A DNA stretch of 52,097 nt from Acidobacteriota bacterium (GTDB lineage Bacteria; Acidobacteriota; UBA6911; JACOSC01). Shown here in pieces: positions 26,461 through 35,762 of this stretch. The notes beneath the pieces are model-generated. The model was not told the DNA's origin, made no database searches, and worked only from the letters and a program-made list of their open reading frames with translations. How positions within the stretch are numbered: the stretch's first letter is position 1; the number at the start of each line of letters is the position of its first letter. Position numbers and translations under genes: made by a program. Where the stretch lies: assembly GCA_016179055.1 (NCBI GenBank), contig JACOSC010000312.1, forward strand, positions 1-52,097, written 5' to 3'.

Positions 26461-26905
26461 GTTCGATCATAAGAAACGCGCGGATGCCAAACTCCAGTTC
26501 CGCGGGGTCCTGGAGTTTGGGCATTTGTAGGGAGTGGTGTACCGCGTACAATCCAAAGCTCCGAAGGAGTGCTCTATAATAGCCAGGGGCAAGCGCCGCG
26601 CAGCCCCTGGAAAGAAAGCGTCATCAGCACGCCAGCCCTGAAAGGGCGCACTAATGGAGATCAATTCCTAGGCCGCCTTCGTTTTCTTCCATACGTATTC
26701 ATCGGGCAGAAGGGTATCACGCCCTTTCAGGGCTGATAACTTCAATAGTCTTACATACCAGGGGCGACGCTTCGCTTGCCCCTGGCTATTATAGCCCGCT
26801 CCTTCAGAGCTACGCGAACCCGCTTCGGGCTATAGCGGGGCGCCTGCTCGAAGTGGTGGGGACGATAGGATCGCGCGGGGCTGTGGCCAATGTCCAGAAT
26901 CGCCG
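26461..26905. repeat. Composite palindromic repeat, copy 1 (~440 bp)
   Basis: Consecutive hairpins: CCAAACTCCAG/CTGGAGTTTGG, AGCTCCGAAGGAGT, a CCAGGGGCAAGCG/CAGCCCCTGG stem, GCCCTGAAAGGGCG, then the same hairpins mirrored. 26461-26822 matches 51738-52097 closely in the same orientation, and the whole block matches 46306-46740 inverted. It ends with the segment shared with 46310-46380 (CGAAGTGGTGGGGACGATAG). Confidence 0.7.
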
Positions 26906-27341
26906 TGCGGGGCCGGCACCGCTACCGTCTGATTGGCTTATGATCGAATCTTACGATTAGCACTATCCGCTTGAAGTCGGACGGCGAGTCCGTTATGATG
27001 ACAGTTTGCTGAACGCCGAGTTACTTCTACGTATCTTCTTATTACTGCCTATTACTGCCGGCGTCGGAGGGGCGCACCGGCGATTGAAAATTACAATGGT
27101 TCTTCTGCTCATAGAATAGAGAAGATGTCGTTGGTTTTTCTTAGCTCTGCACTAATACGCCCATTTACGGGGGCAAGTCGTTTGGAGGCTAGGTCCAGGC
27201 TCATCTGAAGGAGTTTTGCGCCGGCATCAGATAGCACGAAAGAATCTTGATGATCACAGGTTACACTCGCCGCGGCCACGTGGAAGTTTCCGGTGGCCAC
27301 GGAGTCAGCGAAGGAATGACTGAAGGTAAGGGTAAAGCATT
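26906..27341. other. Intergenic region, possible small gene only
   Basis: A 63-codon minus-strand frame (27300-27109, GTG start, no clear ribosome-binding site) is the only candidate. It has no recognisable family. Otherwise I see nothing convincing. Confidence 0.3.
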
Positions 27342-27884
27342 ATGAATTTTCGCGAGACGCGCCTTGATGGGCTATGGATTGTTGAACCTGACGTTTATAG
27401 CGATTACCGCGGGTTTTTTATGGAGATTTATAACCAGCGGGCTTTTGCGAAGTTCGCCCCTGTAGAATTTGTTCAGGACAACATGAGTCGTTCCATCAAA
27501 GGAACGCTGAGAGGTCTCCATTATCAGGTGGGATCTTACGCTCAAGGCAAGCTTGTGCGGGTTACGCACGGAGCGGTGTTTGATGTGGCGGTTGATATAC
27601 GTCGCGCTTCCAAAACCTTTGGGCAATGGTTTGGTTTGATGCTCAGCGCGGAAAATAAGTTGGCTCTGTACATTGGTCCCGGTTTCGCTCATGGCTTTCT
27701 AGTGATTTCCGATGTCGCTGAAATCATGTATAAGTGCACTAATTTTTATGAGCCGCAAGCGGAAAGGTGTATCATTTGGAATGACCCCGACGTTGGAATC
27801 GAATGGCCTAATTCACCGGATTTGAATTTATGCTCTTCGAAAGACCGAACGGCGCCTCTTTTGCGCGATGCCGAGATTGATTAG
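27342..27884 (+). CDS. rfbC: dTDP-4-dehydrorhamnose 3,5-epimerase-like protein
   Basis: 180 residues, normal for RfbC/RmlC, a cupin that epimerises dTDP-4-keto-6-deoxyglucose at C3 and C5 in dTDP-rhamnose synthesis. Motifs: VYSDYRGFFMEIYN, FVQDNMSRSIKGTLRGLHYQ (catalytic His region), QGKLVRVTHGAVFDVAVDIR, GPGFAHGFLVISDVAEIMYK and NDPDVGIEWP. GGTAAGGGT upstream is a weak RBS. The rfbA, B and D partners are not adjacent, so the gene stands alone, and a different nucleotide-sugar substrate is possible. Confidence 0.9.
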   Translation: MNFRETRLDGLWIVEPDVYSDYRGFFMEIYNQRAFAKFAPVEFVQDNMSRSIKGTLRGLHYQVGSYAQGKLVRVTHGAVFDVAVDIRRASKTFGQWFGLMLSAENKLALYIGPGFAHGFLVISDVAEIMYKCTNFYEPQAERCIIWNDPDVGIEWPNSPDLNLCSSKDRTAPLLRDAEID

Positions 27885-27963
27885 ACGGGTGGCAAAGATG
27901 GTGCGGTTAATCCTGAGCCCGAGTTTCCGGAGGGCAAGGGCTTCTGTTACTTTGAAATGTAAT

Positions 27964-28186
27964 GTAACTACTCAGGCAATGCGTCTCAGCCCCGTAGGGG
28001 CGGCCTGTTTATAGTAGCTCCTATCGTAGGTCCTAAAGCTCCGTAGGAGCGACCTGTCCGGACGCGTTCGCCGACGAAATCAACCTTACACAGGCCGCCC
28101 CTACGGGGCTTGTTCGAACTCACGCATGGATTCTTGCTATAAACAGGCCGCGCCTACGGAGCTAAAGGCATTGGCTGAGTAGTTAC
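27964..28186. mobile_element. GTAAC/GTTAC miniature transposon, TSD AATGTAAT
   Basis: 223 bp, beginning GTAACTACTCAGGCAATGC and ending GGCATTGGCTGAGTAGTTAC; the ends are imperfect inverted repeats of ~20 bp. AATGTAAT flanks it on both sides (27956-27963 and 28187-28194). Its interior is made of GCCCCGTAGGGGCGGCCTGT-type hairpins, so REP-like palindromes are carried as cargo. Confidence 0.8.
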
Positions 28187-28258
28187 AATGTAATTAACTA
28201 AACCAAGTCGCGTTAGGCCGCCAACGAGGCGACGCAGCTTACAACGGTAAAAGAGTCC

Positions 28259-29362
28259 ATGATAAAAACCAGGCGATTGCTAATAGCTACCGGTGGCGGA
28301 GACTGCCCCGGACTGAACGCGGTGATTCGCGCCATCGTTAAGAAAGCCGTTGGGCAGTATAGCTGGGAAGTGATTGGGAGTATTAACGCGTTCAACGGCG
28401 TGCTCATGGATCCGATGGAATTGAAGCCGCTGGATCTGGCCGCGGTGTCGGGGATTCATGTTAAAGGCGGCACGATCCTCGGCACTACCAATCGCTGTGG
28501 TCCGTTCCAGTGGCCGGTAGAACGTTCGGATGGAAGTTGGGAATTGGTGGATCGATCCGGTGAGATGATTGAGAGGTTGGGCCGGCTAGGGATCGATGCC
28601 GTCATTAATATCGGCGGCGACGGATCGCAACTAATTTCGCAGCGGCTCTTTGAGCAGGGCTTGAATATTATCGGAGTTCCCAAGACCATAGATAACGATC
28701 TTTCGGCGACGGATTTTACCTTTGGCTATCAAACCGCCGTAGAAGTTGTTACCGATGCCGTCGACAAGCTGGTAACCACCGCGAGCAGCCATCACCGCAT
28801 CATGGTATTGGAAGTGATGGGCCGTGACGCCGGTTGGATTGCGTTGGGCGCCGCGGTGGCGGGGGGCGCCGATGTTGCGCTCATCCCGGAAATTCCCTAT
28901 CGCATAGGCAGCGTCATGACGAAAATCTCGGAGCGAATCCAGCGCGGCCGCGGCTTTGCCATTGTGATTGTTGCGGAAGGTGCGCGGGCCGTCGATGGAG
29001 ACGTTATCGCATCCCAGAGTGAAGAAGTCGGCTACCAGAACAAAGTGCTAGGTGGGGTAGGTCGGTGGGTGGCCGGCCAGATTAAGGAGCAGGTACCGGA
29101 TCTTGAAATACGACTTACTGTGCTCGGTCACCTGCAGCGCGGCGGCATTCCCTGCGCCTTCGACCGCATTTTGGCGACGCAATTTGGCGTTGCCGCCGTC
29201 GAGGCGGTCAAAGCGGAAATATTCGGTCATATGGTTGCCTATCGACATCCCGACGTGGTTACTATCCCAATTAAGGAGGCTATCTCTCAATATAACCACG
29301 TGGGTTTGAACTCCAACCTAATTAAGACGGCGCGTGGCCTGAACATTTGCCTGGGGGATTGA
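28259..29362 (+). CDS. pfkA: 6-phosphofructokinase with mixed ATP/PPi signature
   Basis: 367 residues, PfkA family. ATGGGDCPGLNAVIR starts the protein. GGDGS at 119-123 has the Gly usual in ATP-dependent enzymes, whereas PKTIDND (Lys142) is usual in PPi-dependent and 'group III' enzymes. MGRDAGWIA and LGHLQRGG are the fructose-6-phosphate contacts. Gly104/Lys124-type combinations (E. coli numbering) are known in actinobacterial and Dictyoglomus-like enzymes and do not decide the phosphoryl donor. The gene is monocistronic between two mobile elements. No strong RBS is visible. Confidence 0.92.
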   Translation: MIKTRRLLIATGGGDCPGLNAVIRAIVKKAVGQYSWEVIGSINAFNGVLMDPMELKPLDLAAVSGIHVKGGTILGTTNRCGPFQWPVERSDGSWELVDRSGEMIERLGRLGIDAVINIGGDGSQLISQRLFEQGLNIIGVPKTIDNDLSATDFTFGYQTAVEVVTDAVDKLVTTASSHHRIMVLEVMGRDAGWIALGAAVAGGADVALIPEIPYRIGSVMTKISERIQRGRGFAIVIVAEGARAVDGDVIASQSEEVGYQNKVLGGVGRWVAGQIKEQVPDLEIRLTVLGHLQRGGIPCAFDRILATQFGVAAVEAVKAEIFGHMVAYRHPDVVTIPIKEAISQYNHVGLNSNLIKTARGLNICLGD

Positions 29363-29410
29363 GGCGAACTAGTGGCGAAGGTGTAGGAATCGATCTCCAT
29401 TAGAGCGACC

Positions 29411-29626
29411 GTATCCGTTCACGGGGGGTGGATACCCCCGGCGGAAGCCGGGGGAGCTTCAAGATCCAGCCTAGATCAAGCCCCTCACCCCCTGGCCCCC
29501 TCTCCCCGCCCGGCGGGGAGAGGGGTTGGGGGAGTGGGGCGTCGCCGGAGTAGGCCGGGCCTGAGTCTCCCCCAGCTTCCGCTGGGGGTCTCTTGTGTGG
29601 TCTCAGTGAACCCCGTGAACAGTTAC
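29411..29626. mobile_element. GTAAC/GTTAC miniature transposon, TSD GAGCGACC
   Basis: 216 bp from GTATCCGTTCACGGGG to CCCCGTGAACAGTTAC. GAGCGACC is present immediately on both sides (29403-29410 and 29627-29634). The interior holds nested hairpins (CCCCCGGCGGAAGCCGGGGG, CTCCCCGCCCGGCGGGGAG, CCCCCAGCTTCCGCTGGGGG). Confidence 0.8.
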
Positions 29627-29696
29627 GAGCGACCTTTCCGGGCCGGCGAGTTGTGGACGCTGTGCCGAGGTCACACCCGTCATGGGCGCGCCATGA

Positions 29697-30701
29697 TTAG
29701 GTGAAGGCATCAATCATCGCTTTCACGTCGTCACCGAGAGGATAGAGCACAGGGCAGGTGCAGCCGTTGTCGATGTACTCCTGAACCTTCGCCCGGCATT
29801 CATCGGGAGTGCCGGACGCAGTGACCAATTGAACAACTTCATCCGGGACCAGCCGCATGGCGCGCCGTATGTCATCATCGGTGGCGGGCCAGGCCAATGT
29901 TTTATTAATCTCATCCAAGAGAATTTGGCTGACCCCGCTGGCTTTCATCAAGTGCGGCTGCTGCCCCAGATATTGCGTGACCAGCATACGCGCATTATCC
30001 ATGGCCTTCTCTCGGTTCTTGTCGAGTGAACAAATCACCAATTGCGGCCGGTCAATGTTTTCCAGGGTGCGCCCGGCGCGCTCGGCGCCCACCTTGAGAT
30101 GAGCCAAAGCTTCTTTATTATAGTCCGGCGATACCATGTAGTTAAGCAGCGCGCCATCAGCGATCTCGCCGGCCAGCTCCATCATCTTCATTCCGGTAGC
30201 GCCAATATAGATCGGCACATTACGCGGCTCTCGCCGCCCGTGAATAATATCGATCTCTATGTCGGTAACGTCGACAAACTCGCCATGATAGGTCACCGTT
30301 TCCATGTTGAGCAGCCGCCGCACCACCGTGACCACTTCTCGCATAGCCTGCAGGGGCTTCAACCGCTTGACGCCAACTTTCGACGCCAGCGGCTCCCACC
30401 ACACACCAATTCCACAAAGGGCGCGATTGGGCGCGAGGTCATCCAGCGTCACAAAGGTGGCGGCGATGAGCGCGGCGTTCCGCGTCCAATTGTTAATGAC
30501 CCCGGTTCCCACTTTAATTCTATTCGTGGTAGCCGCAAAGGCCGCCAACGGCACGATGCCGTCTCGCACCAGGCGCGATTCCGCTTGCCATACGGCTTCG
30601 AAGCCCCGCCGCTCGGCGTACTGAACATATTCCATGCCCGCGCGTATGGGGTGTTTGTCCTGCAAGTAAAGGGCGACGCGGTTCGTGGTCAACTTGGACA
30701 T
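29697..30701 (-). CDS. LLM-class flavin/F420-dependent oxidoreductase
   Basis: The ATG at 30701 is preferred: AAAGGAG lies 10 nt upstream, and the frame further upstream shows no family similarity. About 334 residues with a luciferase-like TIM barrel: [76 protein letters not shown] and [17 protein letters not shown]. The Mer-like pattern favours F420 over FMN, but the cofactor is not decided by sequence. The substrate is unknown. It starts 4 nt after the stop of the hypothetical gene upstream, in an apparent operon with uridine kinase. Confidence 0.85.
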   Translation of the reverse strand: MSKLTTNRVALYLQDKHPIRAGMEYVQYAERRGFEAVWQAESRLVRDGIVPLAAFAATTNRIKVGTGVINNWTRNAALIAATFVTLDDLAPNRALCGIGVWWEPLASKVGVKRLKPLQAMREVVTVVRRLLNMETVTYHGEFVDVTDIEIDIIHGRREPRNVPIYIGATGMKMMELAGEIADGALLNYMVSPDYNKEALAHLKVGAERAGRTLENIDRPQLVICSLDKNREKAMDNARMLVTQYLGQQPHLMKASGVSQILLDEINKTLAWPATDDDIRRAMRLVPDEVVQLVTASGTPDECRAKVQEYIDNGCTCPVLYPLGDDVKAMIDAFT

Positions 30702-30705
30702 AAGA

Positions 30706-31149
30706 CTAGACTCCTTTGGACTTGTGCAGAGAGGGGAACATGCGGAGATGCCGTGCAATCATCATCTCCAAAATATCCTCTCGGAACTGCGCGAATTCTT
30801 CTTCGCCGAAAGGGAGCTGTTCTTTGATCTTTAAGACGAAGTTTTCTTGGGCCACCGGATCTTCGAGCATGGAAAGGTTCCAGCAGATGGTCGCGATGGA
30901 CCAAGCCATCTTCATTTCCTCGACGCTGCCATCCGCGCCCTCGGTTAAAGGCCGCGCATACTCGGCGAATAGGTCCGTCCGATTTGTTGGAATTTCGCTC
31001 TGTTCTTCCGGTGCGCCGTCCGTAAGCGGGGGCATTGCCGGCGCCGGCTCCGTGTGGGGCAGGGACGCTTCTGAAGATGGCTCAGCGCCTTGATTATCTC
31101 CGCTTGATCCCGAATGACGGCCTTCGTAAAGGCCCTTATCCTTAGTCAT
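30706..31149 (-). CDS. Hypothetical protein with a disordered N-terminus
   Basis: 147 residues. The first ~55 are rich in Ser, Gly, Pro and Glu and look disordered. Residues ~65-140 form a helical domain ([40 protein letters not shown]). I cannot name a family, although similar 'AxxICWNLxxL' proteins exist as uncharacterised. Its stop is 4 nt from the LLM oxidoreductase start, and uridine kinase lies 127 nt upstream on the same strand, so translation is supported by context. Confidence 0.65.
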   Translation of the reverse strand: MTKDKGLYEGRHSGSSGDNQGAEPSSEASLPHTEPAPAMPPLTDGAPEEQSEIPTNRTDLFAEYARPLTEGADGSVEEMKMAWSIATICWNLSMLEDPVAQENFVLKIKEQLPFGEEEFAQFREDILEMMIARHLRMFPSLHKSKGV

Positions 31150-31276
31150 AGTGCTTCCCCGCTACATGCGCCATTTCCTCTGTCCTCGTTGGGCCAGTCC
31201 CCATCGATCTGCGCGCCTACAGTCCGCCCTGTGTATGTCCATCAGCAGCAAGGCGCGGAACGCGCGGCTACCTTGT

Positions 31277-31906
31277 TTACCGCGGTTGTTCCGTGGATTG
31301 GAACAGGCTATTGATACGCGAGATCATAACATCAATAGCGATTTTATTGCGTCCGCCCTCGGGAAAAATAATATCCGCATAGCGCTTGCTGGGCTCCACA
31401 AACTCCAAGTGCATGGGGCGGACCGTTTCCATGTATTGCTCAATGACGGATTCCAAACTTCGGCCGCGCTCGCGCGTATCCCGTTGCAACCGGCGGATAA
31501 ACCGCACATCGGGATCGGTATCCACAAAGATCTTGATGTCCATCATGGACCGCAGTTCGCCGTTTTCGAAGATCAATATGCCTTCAATAATAATGATCTC
31601 TTGCGGATTGATCCGCGCGGTCTCGGCCATGCGATTGTGCGTATGAAAATTGTAAGCCGGTTGATCGATGGCAAGACCCTCGCGCAATTGACGAACGTGT
31701 TCCATGAGCAAGGGCCAATCGAAGGCGTCCGGATGATCGAAATTGATTTGTGCGCGGGCATTGAGCGGAAGATCGCTGCGTTCGCGGTAATAAGAATCCT
31801 GATGAAGGATAAGCGCTCGGTCGGGGCCAATCTGTCGGAGGATTTCATCGGCCATCGTGGTCTTGCCCGAACCGGTACCGCCGCATAATCCAATTATCAA
31901 AGGCAT
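31277..31906 (-). CDS. udk: Uridine kinase
   Basis: 209 residues, usual Udk length. It phosphorylates uridine or cytidine in pyrimidine salvage. P-loop GLCGGTGSGKTT at 6-17, then LHQDSYYRE, NFDHPDAFDWPLL, YNFHTHNRM, IIIEGILIFENGELRSMMDI and RDTRERGRSLESVIEQYMET, all characteristic of the family. It heads the minus-strand group ending in the LLM oxidoreductase. Confidence 0.93.
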   Translation of the reverse strand: MPLIIGLCGGTGSGKTTMADEILRQIGPDRALILHQDSYYRERSDLPLNARAQINFDHPDAFDWPLLMEHVRQLREGLAIDQPAYNFHTHNRMAETARINPQEIIIIEGILIFENGELRSMMDIKIFVDTDPDVRFIRRLQRDTRERGRSLESVIEQYMETVRPMHLEFVEPSKRYADIIFPEGGRNKIAIDVMISRINSLFQSTEQPR

Positions 31907-32440
31907 ACCCTAATTCCTCAAGGCTATCCACCAGCCGCAGGGCGCGCCGCGGGTCAGCCCCACGGCGAGATTCCTGCCACACTTTCGGCCACAAGATAGC
32001 ATAGTTGTAAGTCAAAAGCAATCCATATCGGGCATCCATACCGGTCATCCAAAATCGGTAACATACCCGGGGTGCTTGCCGAATCGTATATCGGGAGTGT
32101 GATGAATTTGTGCTGAAACGAGCAAAATATTTTCTGGAGGTAGCTTTCATGCTTTATTCATGCGGATAGTTGAGGGTCTTCCAGCGTCACCAACTTTTTG
32201 AATTTTACTGGGTTGGTTCCGGCTCATCCGGGTTAGGGCTATTCTGACCAGTGACCACTGACGACGGACATGCACCAGATTCAGTATCGAAAGCGAATCG
32301 ATCGCAAAAAAAGACCCCTATCATTTTATGCGGGGGATCTGATATATTATGAGGATTAGTCACTCGGCGGCGTTGCGGCCGCTATAGCGCTGATGGGGAC
32401 TTGGAAAGTTGCTATACTAAATATGACACGGAGGCTAATT
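31907..32440. other. Intergenic region
   Basis: Contains the third GGTTCCGGCTCATCCGGG motif (32215-32237) and a GACCCC/GGGGATC hairpin near 32311-32338. A TATATT box near 32340 could be the -10 for the following gene. An overlapping minus-strand frame (32150-31845) is not convincing. Confidence 0.4.
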
Positions 32441-33517
32441 ATGCAGAGATTCGCACGATGGGGGAAATGGGCAAGCCTGTTTACATGGCTGCTCCTCACC
32501 CACATTATTTTTGCGCAACAACCGTCTACACTTTCCGGCTCGGATCAAACCTTGATCCCGACAAAGCCCGGCCCGCCACCCAAGGCCGTCTTCAAGGAGA
32601 TGCGGCACGCCTTCGGCGAAGTCCAGCGGGGCGAAAGCGTATCACATATCTTCATAGTTAAGAATGAAGGTGAAGGGCCGTTGGCCATCACCAACGTTGC
32701 CCCTGGCTGAGGGTGCACGGTAAGCGACTTTGATAAAGTCGTACCTCCCGGGAAGGAGGGGAAAATTACGCTGGTCATAAAGACGGATGGGTTGCGCGGG
32801 GAAGTGCATAAGTCGGCCACCGTACAATCAAACGATCCGACCAATCCGATGGCTACATTGGAAATGACCGGCAAGGTCATTGCCCTGGTAGATGTACAGC
32901 CGCAGGATAAGATATTCTTTAACTCTTACCGCAATGAACCGCAGAAGAAAGAGGTTTCCATAATAAACAACGACAAGAAGCCTTTGAACATCAAGAAGGT
33001 CGAGAACAGCATCAAGAACGTGTCCACGGAGTTACAGACGGTTAAGGCGGGGAAAGAATATAAGTTGATTATCACGGCCGATACCAGCGCGCTCGGTAAG
33101 TCCGATGGAACCATAACCGTGCGGACGGATCATGCGAAGTTTGCGGCTATTCCTATTACGGTTAGTCTATGGGTCCGGTCGCAAGTGGGGGCCTTCCCCA
33201 CCGAAGTTCGCTTTGGCAATCTGAAACTGGAGGCCTTAAAGACTGCGCCGGGAGCTGTAACTTCGCGCTCGGTGATCGTGCGCAGACAAAAAGACGCCAA
33301 AGATTTCAAGATTGAGAAAGCGATGAGCGACGCCCCCATGTTCAAAGTCGAACTCGAACCCCTTAATACCGGTCCGGCGGGTGGTTACCGTGTAAAGATT
33401 CAGTTAGACCTGAATAAGGTCAAGCCCGGCGACACCCTGGAGTCCTTCATAACCGTGAAAACCAACGACAAGGAAACACCTGAGTTGAAGATTCCTGTCC
33501 GCGGAAAAATTGTGTGA
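32441..33517 (+). CDS. DUF1573-family secreted protein, candidate selenoprotein (in-frame TGA at Cys position)
   Basis: The ATG at 32441 has CGGAGG 7 nt upstream and opens a signal peptide (residues 1-25, ...FTWLLLTHIIFA). The 358-codon frame contains one TGA, at codon 90 (32708-32710), and then runs 268 codons without a stop. Context is ITNVAPG-(TGA)-GCTVSDFDKVVPPGKEGK; DUF1573 proteins have Cys-Gly-Cys-Thr here, so TGA replaces the first conserved Cys and Cys92 remains. A hairpin with a loop G lies 21 nt downstream (next entry). DUF1573 domains are Ig-like (ASH-type) modules; two more follow (residues ~150-240 and ~245-355). Alternatives are a Cys-to-stop mutation or assembly error. Recoding is an inference; the domain call is firmer. 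Confidence 0.65.
32711..32749 (+). promoter_or_regulatory. SECIS-like hairpin immediately after the in-frame TGA
   Basis: GGTA (32719-32722) pairs with TACC (32742-32745) and CGACTTT (32725-32731) with AAAGTCG (32735-32741). A two-base AG bulge lies on the 5' side and the apical loop is GAT. The loop begins with G, 21 nt after the UGA. Bacterial SECIS elements are known to be short stem-loops just inside the reading frame, with a G early in a small apical loop and ~16-37 nt spacing from UGA, which this satisfies. Confidence 0.5.
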
Positions 33518-33550
33518 CTTGCCTTTCATGATGATAGTCACGGCGCCTAC

Positions 33551-33583
33551 GGTATGGACAACCGCCAACAGGTTGTCCATACC
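33551..33583. terminator. Perfect 13-bp hairpin downstream of the DUF1573 gene
   Basis: GGTATGGACAACC and GGTTGTCCATACC surround a 7-nt loop. There is no T-tract, so it may protect the transcript 3' end or be a repeat rather than an intrinsic terminator. Confidence 0.4.
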
Positions 33584-33649
33584 GAAAGGCGGCGTAACGG
33601 CCAAACATTTCTACCTTTCAAACACATTACCCAAGCTTTTCGCTAAACC

Positions 33650-34010
33650 GAAGGGCTAAAGCGACGGCTGGTTAAACCGGCCGCGTAGTGGCCTAATGAT
33701 TGTAGCCGTGCCTTTCAAGGCACGGTAGGTCCGGCGGCGGGGATCCCTTTCGTCCCGACGCTGTCGGGACGATTGAAACGCCTACACAATCATTCCACCA
33801 CCCCATCGTCTTCCGCGCCAAAAATCGCACAGGATACCTAAAGCCGGAGAGCCAACAACGGGTCTGCGCGTACCTCTATCGGCGGAATCAGGCGGCCCCG
33901 ACGCGACGGGGGCTTGCGGCGGGCCCATGGGACCCGTTCCCTAAAGACTCGGCTAAAGTTAGCGGGCCGCTACGCGTCCGGTTCATACACCCTTCTGTCA
34001 GCGCCGAAAA
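33650..34010. repeat. GGCTAAAGTC / GTCCCGACGCTGTCGGGAC composite repeat, copy 2
   Basis: Contains GCCGTGCCTTTCAAGGCACGG and CGTCCCGACGCTGTCGGGACG hairpins, a CACCCCATCGTCTTC segment and GGATACCTAAAGCCGGAGAG. The same segments appear in reverse order and orientation at 46050-46305. A second half (33900-34000) resembles 23200-23330. Confidence 0.6.
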
Positions 34011-34014
34011 GTAG

Positions 34015-34043
34015 TTGACAATAGCAGGAGTATGAAATAGGAT
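34015..34043 (+). promoter_or_regulatory. Orphan sigma70-like promoter
   Basis: TTGACA, a 17-nt spacer, then TAGGAT. No ORF of note starts downstream before the mobile element at 34194. It could drive a small RNA or be fortuitous. Confidence 0.25.
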
Positions 34044-34193
34044 AGCAGCATATACCTTGGTGTAAGGATTAAACTTTTCGTGTGCAAGAAGAATCCTTGC
34101 TCAAGAAACATGGCGTCCTTGGCTATCAGTTCTACCGAGTTCGTCCGTTTATTTCTATAACGTCTTCGATGATAATAAGTGGAAATAATCATG

Positions 34194-34384
34194 GTAACTG
34201 TTCACGGGGATCGGGGGCCAGGGATCAGGAACCAAGGGCCTGGTGGCGCCGATGACTGTTAGGAATTATCGCGATTTAGAGATTGCGCAGTAGGGCGGTT
34301 GCGTAACGGATTGCGGAAGTCTTTGGAAATGAAATCCAAGTAATATCGCCCGATCCCAGACCCCTGACCCCCGTGAACAGTTAC
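34194..34384. mobile_element. GTAAC/GTTAC miniature transposon carrying an S23-like gene fragment
   Basis: 191 bp; the ends GTAACTGTTCACGGGG and CCCCGTGAACAGTTAC belong to inverted repeats of ~33 bp with few mismatches. Flanks are TAATCATG (34186-34193) and TAAGCATG (34385-34392), a 7/8 duplication. Inside, the ATG at 34252 encodes MTVRNYRDLEIAQ then a stop, like the N-terminus of 23S-rRNA-intervening-sequence four-helix-bundle proteins. Confidence 0.7.
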
Positions 34385-34574
34385 TAAGCATGTAATTCAA
34401 TTCCGCTGATAGGCGTGTTAAGCAGCAAGACGTTTGAATAGGAGTTGTTCATGCCCCGTGTGGGGTACCCAGACGAATGAAAACAGAACCGCCTGCGGTG
34501 GCCGAGACGGATCTCACTCAGTCGCTATCGCAATGGGTACCGTTAGTCTGGAGTTATTTTTAAAGGAGATAACT

Positions 34575-35552
34575 ATGGTAAGACTCCGTATTGTCGCTGG
34601 AAGTTTTGTATTGTTGTTAGCGTATAGCGTTTCCCTCTTTGCCGAAGTTCCCTACACCCGACATTTTGGTCCGATCATCGACCGGTATCAAGCCTTCGAT
34701 CCACAGCGGACCTGCAGTCCGACGGAAAAACCCGGGGCCATCGACTTCAGACATATTGTCCTTGGCACATACACCAGGACGCGTAACCTGGGGATCATAC
34801 GGGCATGCAGTGTCGGCGGGACTAGCGAGCATAAGGAAGGCCGCGCTTGGGATTGGGGCGTCAGGGTAACTGTGCCGGCCGAGCGGCGTAATGCCGATGA
34901 CCTCATCGGTTGGCTGTTGCAAAGGGATCCTCACGGCAATGCCAATGCCCGATTGCGACGGTTTGGGTTGATGTACATGATATGGAATCGCCGCATATGG
35001 GCCTCATACCGCGCCGGCGAAGGCTGGCGGAGCTATAGCGGTCCCAATCCACATACCGATCATGTTCATTTTAGTTTCGGATGGCCGGGCGCCCGTAGAC
35101 AAACGACGTGGTGGCATCCCGAGCGCACCGGAACACCCGTGTTGGGGCCCGGCACGGAAGAATGGGTAGCCGATGAGTCCGCTGAGGACGTCGAAATAGA
35201 AGGACCTTTCCCTGGAACAACCTCGCCGGATCGTGGTCGGAACGGCGTGGAAGAGGCCGCTTTGCGTCTGGCTATTGAACAGCAGTTGGTCCCTATACGC
35301 GACGGCGAAATCGATGATACGACGCGGTATTGTCCCCCTAACAGCCTCGTTGTGTCTTGGGACATGGACGTGGAAGCTTTTAAGCACGGCGGGAACATTG
35401 CTCCTATGGGGCCGGAGCCGGACGAAAATACGAATGAGGTCACCGGCATTGTCTATTGTAAAGGCTTCGATTACGCTTATGTCGGGTTTGAAGCCTGGTG
35501 GGATGAAGACAATGGCGTATGGATGGTACTGAACACACCGACGTGTGACTAA
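34575..35552 (+). CDS. Secreted protein with ARB-07466-like (putative peptidoglycan peptidase) domain
   Basis: The ATG at 34575 is chosen for AAGGAG 8 nt upstream and a clear signal peptide (MVRLRIVAGSFVLLLAYSVS, cleavage near LFA|EV). Residues ~40-195 contain GTSEHKEGRAWDWGV, WLLQRDPHGNANARLRRFGL, MYMIWNRRIWASYRAGEGWR and NPHTDHVHFSFGW. This matches the ARB-07466-like C-terminal domain, related to M15/VanY-type zinc peptidases, with His in SEHKEG and HTDHVHFS as likely ligands. The remaining ~130 residues are acidic and unrecognised, ending in WWDEDNGVWMVLNTPTCD. It is probably extracytoplasmic; the enzymatic role is inferred. Confidence 0.75.
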   Translation: MVRLRIVAGSFVLLLAYSVSLFAEVPYTRHFGPIIDRYQAFDPQRTCSPTEKPGAIDFRHIVLGTYTRTRNLGIIRACSVGGTSEHKEGRAWDWGVRVTVPAERRNADDLIGWLLQRDPHGNANARLRRFGLMYMIWNRRIWASYRAGEGWRSYSGPNPHTDHVHFSFGWPGARRQTTWWHPERTGTPVLGPGTEEWVADESAEDVEIEGPFPGTTSPDRGRNGVEEAALRLAIEQQLVPIRDGEIDDTTRYCPPNSLVVSWDMDVEAFKHGGNIAPMGPEPDENTNEVTGIVYCKGFDYAYVGFEAWWDEDNGVWMVLNTPTCD

Positions 35553-35762
35553 TCCGTCACAAGTCTGATGAGGTTATTGACGTCGGCCATGTTTGGTTCC
35601 GATAGCCGTTTCGTTGGAATTATTTTGCCACATAAATAAATGCCTTGGCCTGTCGGCGCCACGAGCGGCGGGCCCATTTTCCATCAATATTTAGTGTATT
35701 CTTTGTGGAGTTTCCCAGGTCTCTTTGGGGTGCGTACGACGAGTGCATATAGCACCGACTCG

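Noticed and set aside
27109..27300. 63-residue minus-strand protein
   Set aside because: GTG start without a Shine-Dalgarno sequence and no family; kept only as a remark in the intergenic entry.
31845..32150. 101-residue minus-strand ORF overlapping the start of udk
   Set aside because: It overlaps udk by 62 nt in another frame and its composition and lack of family suggest a chance frame.
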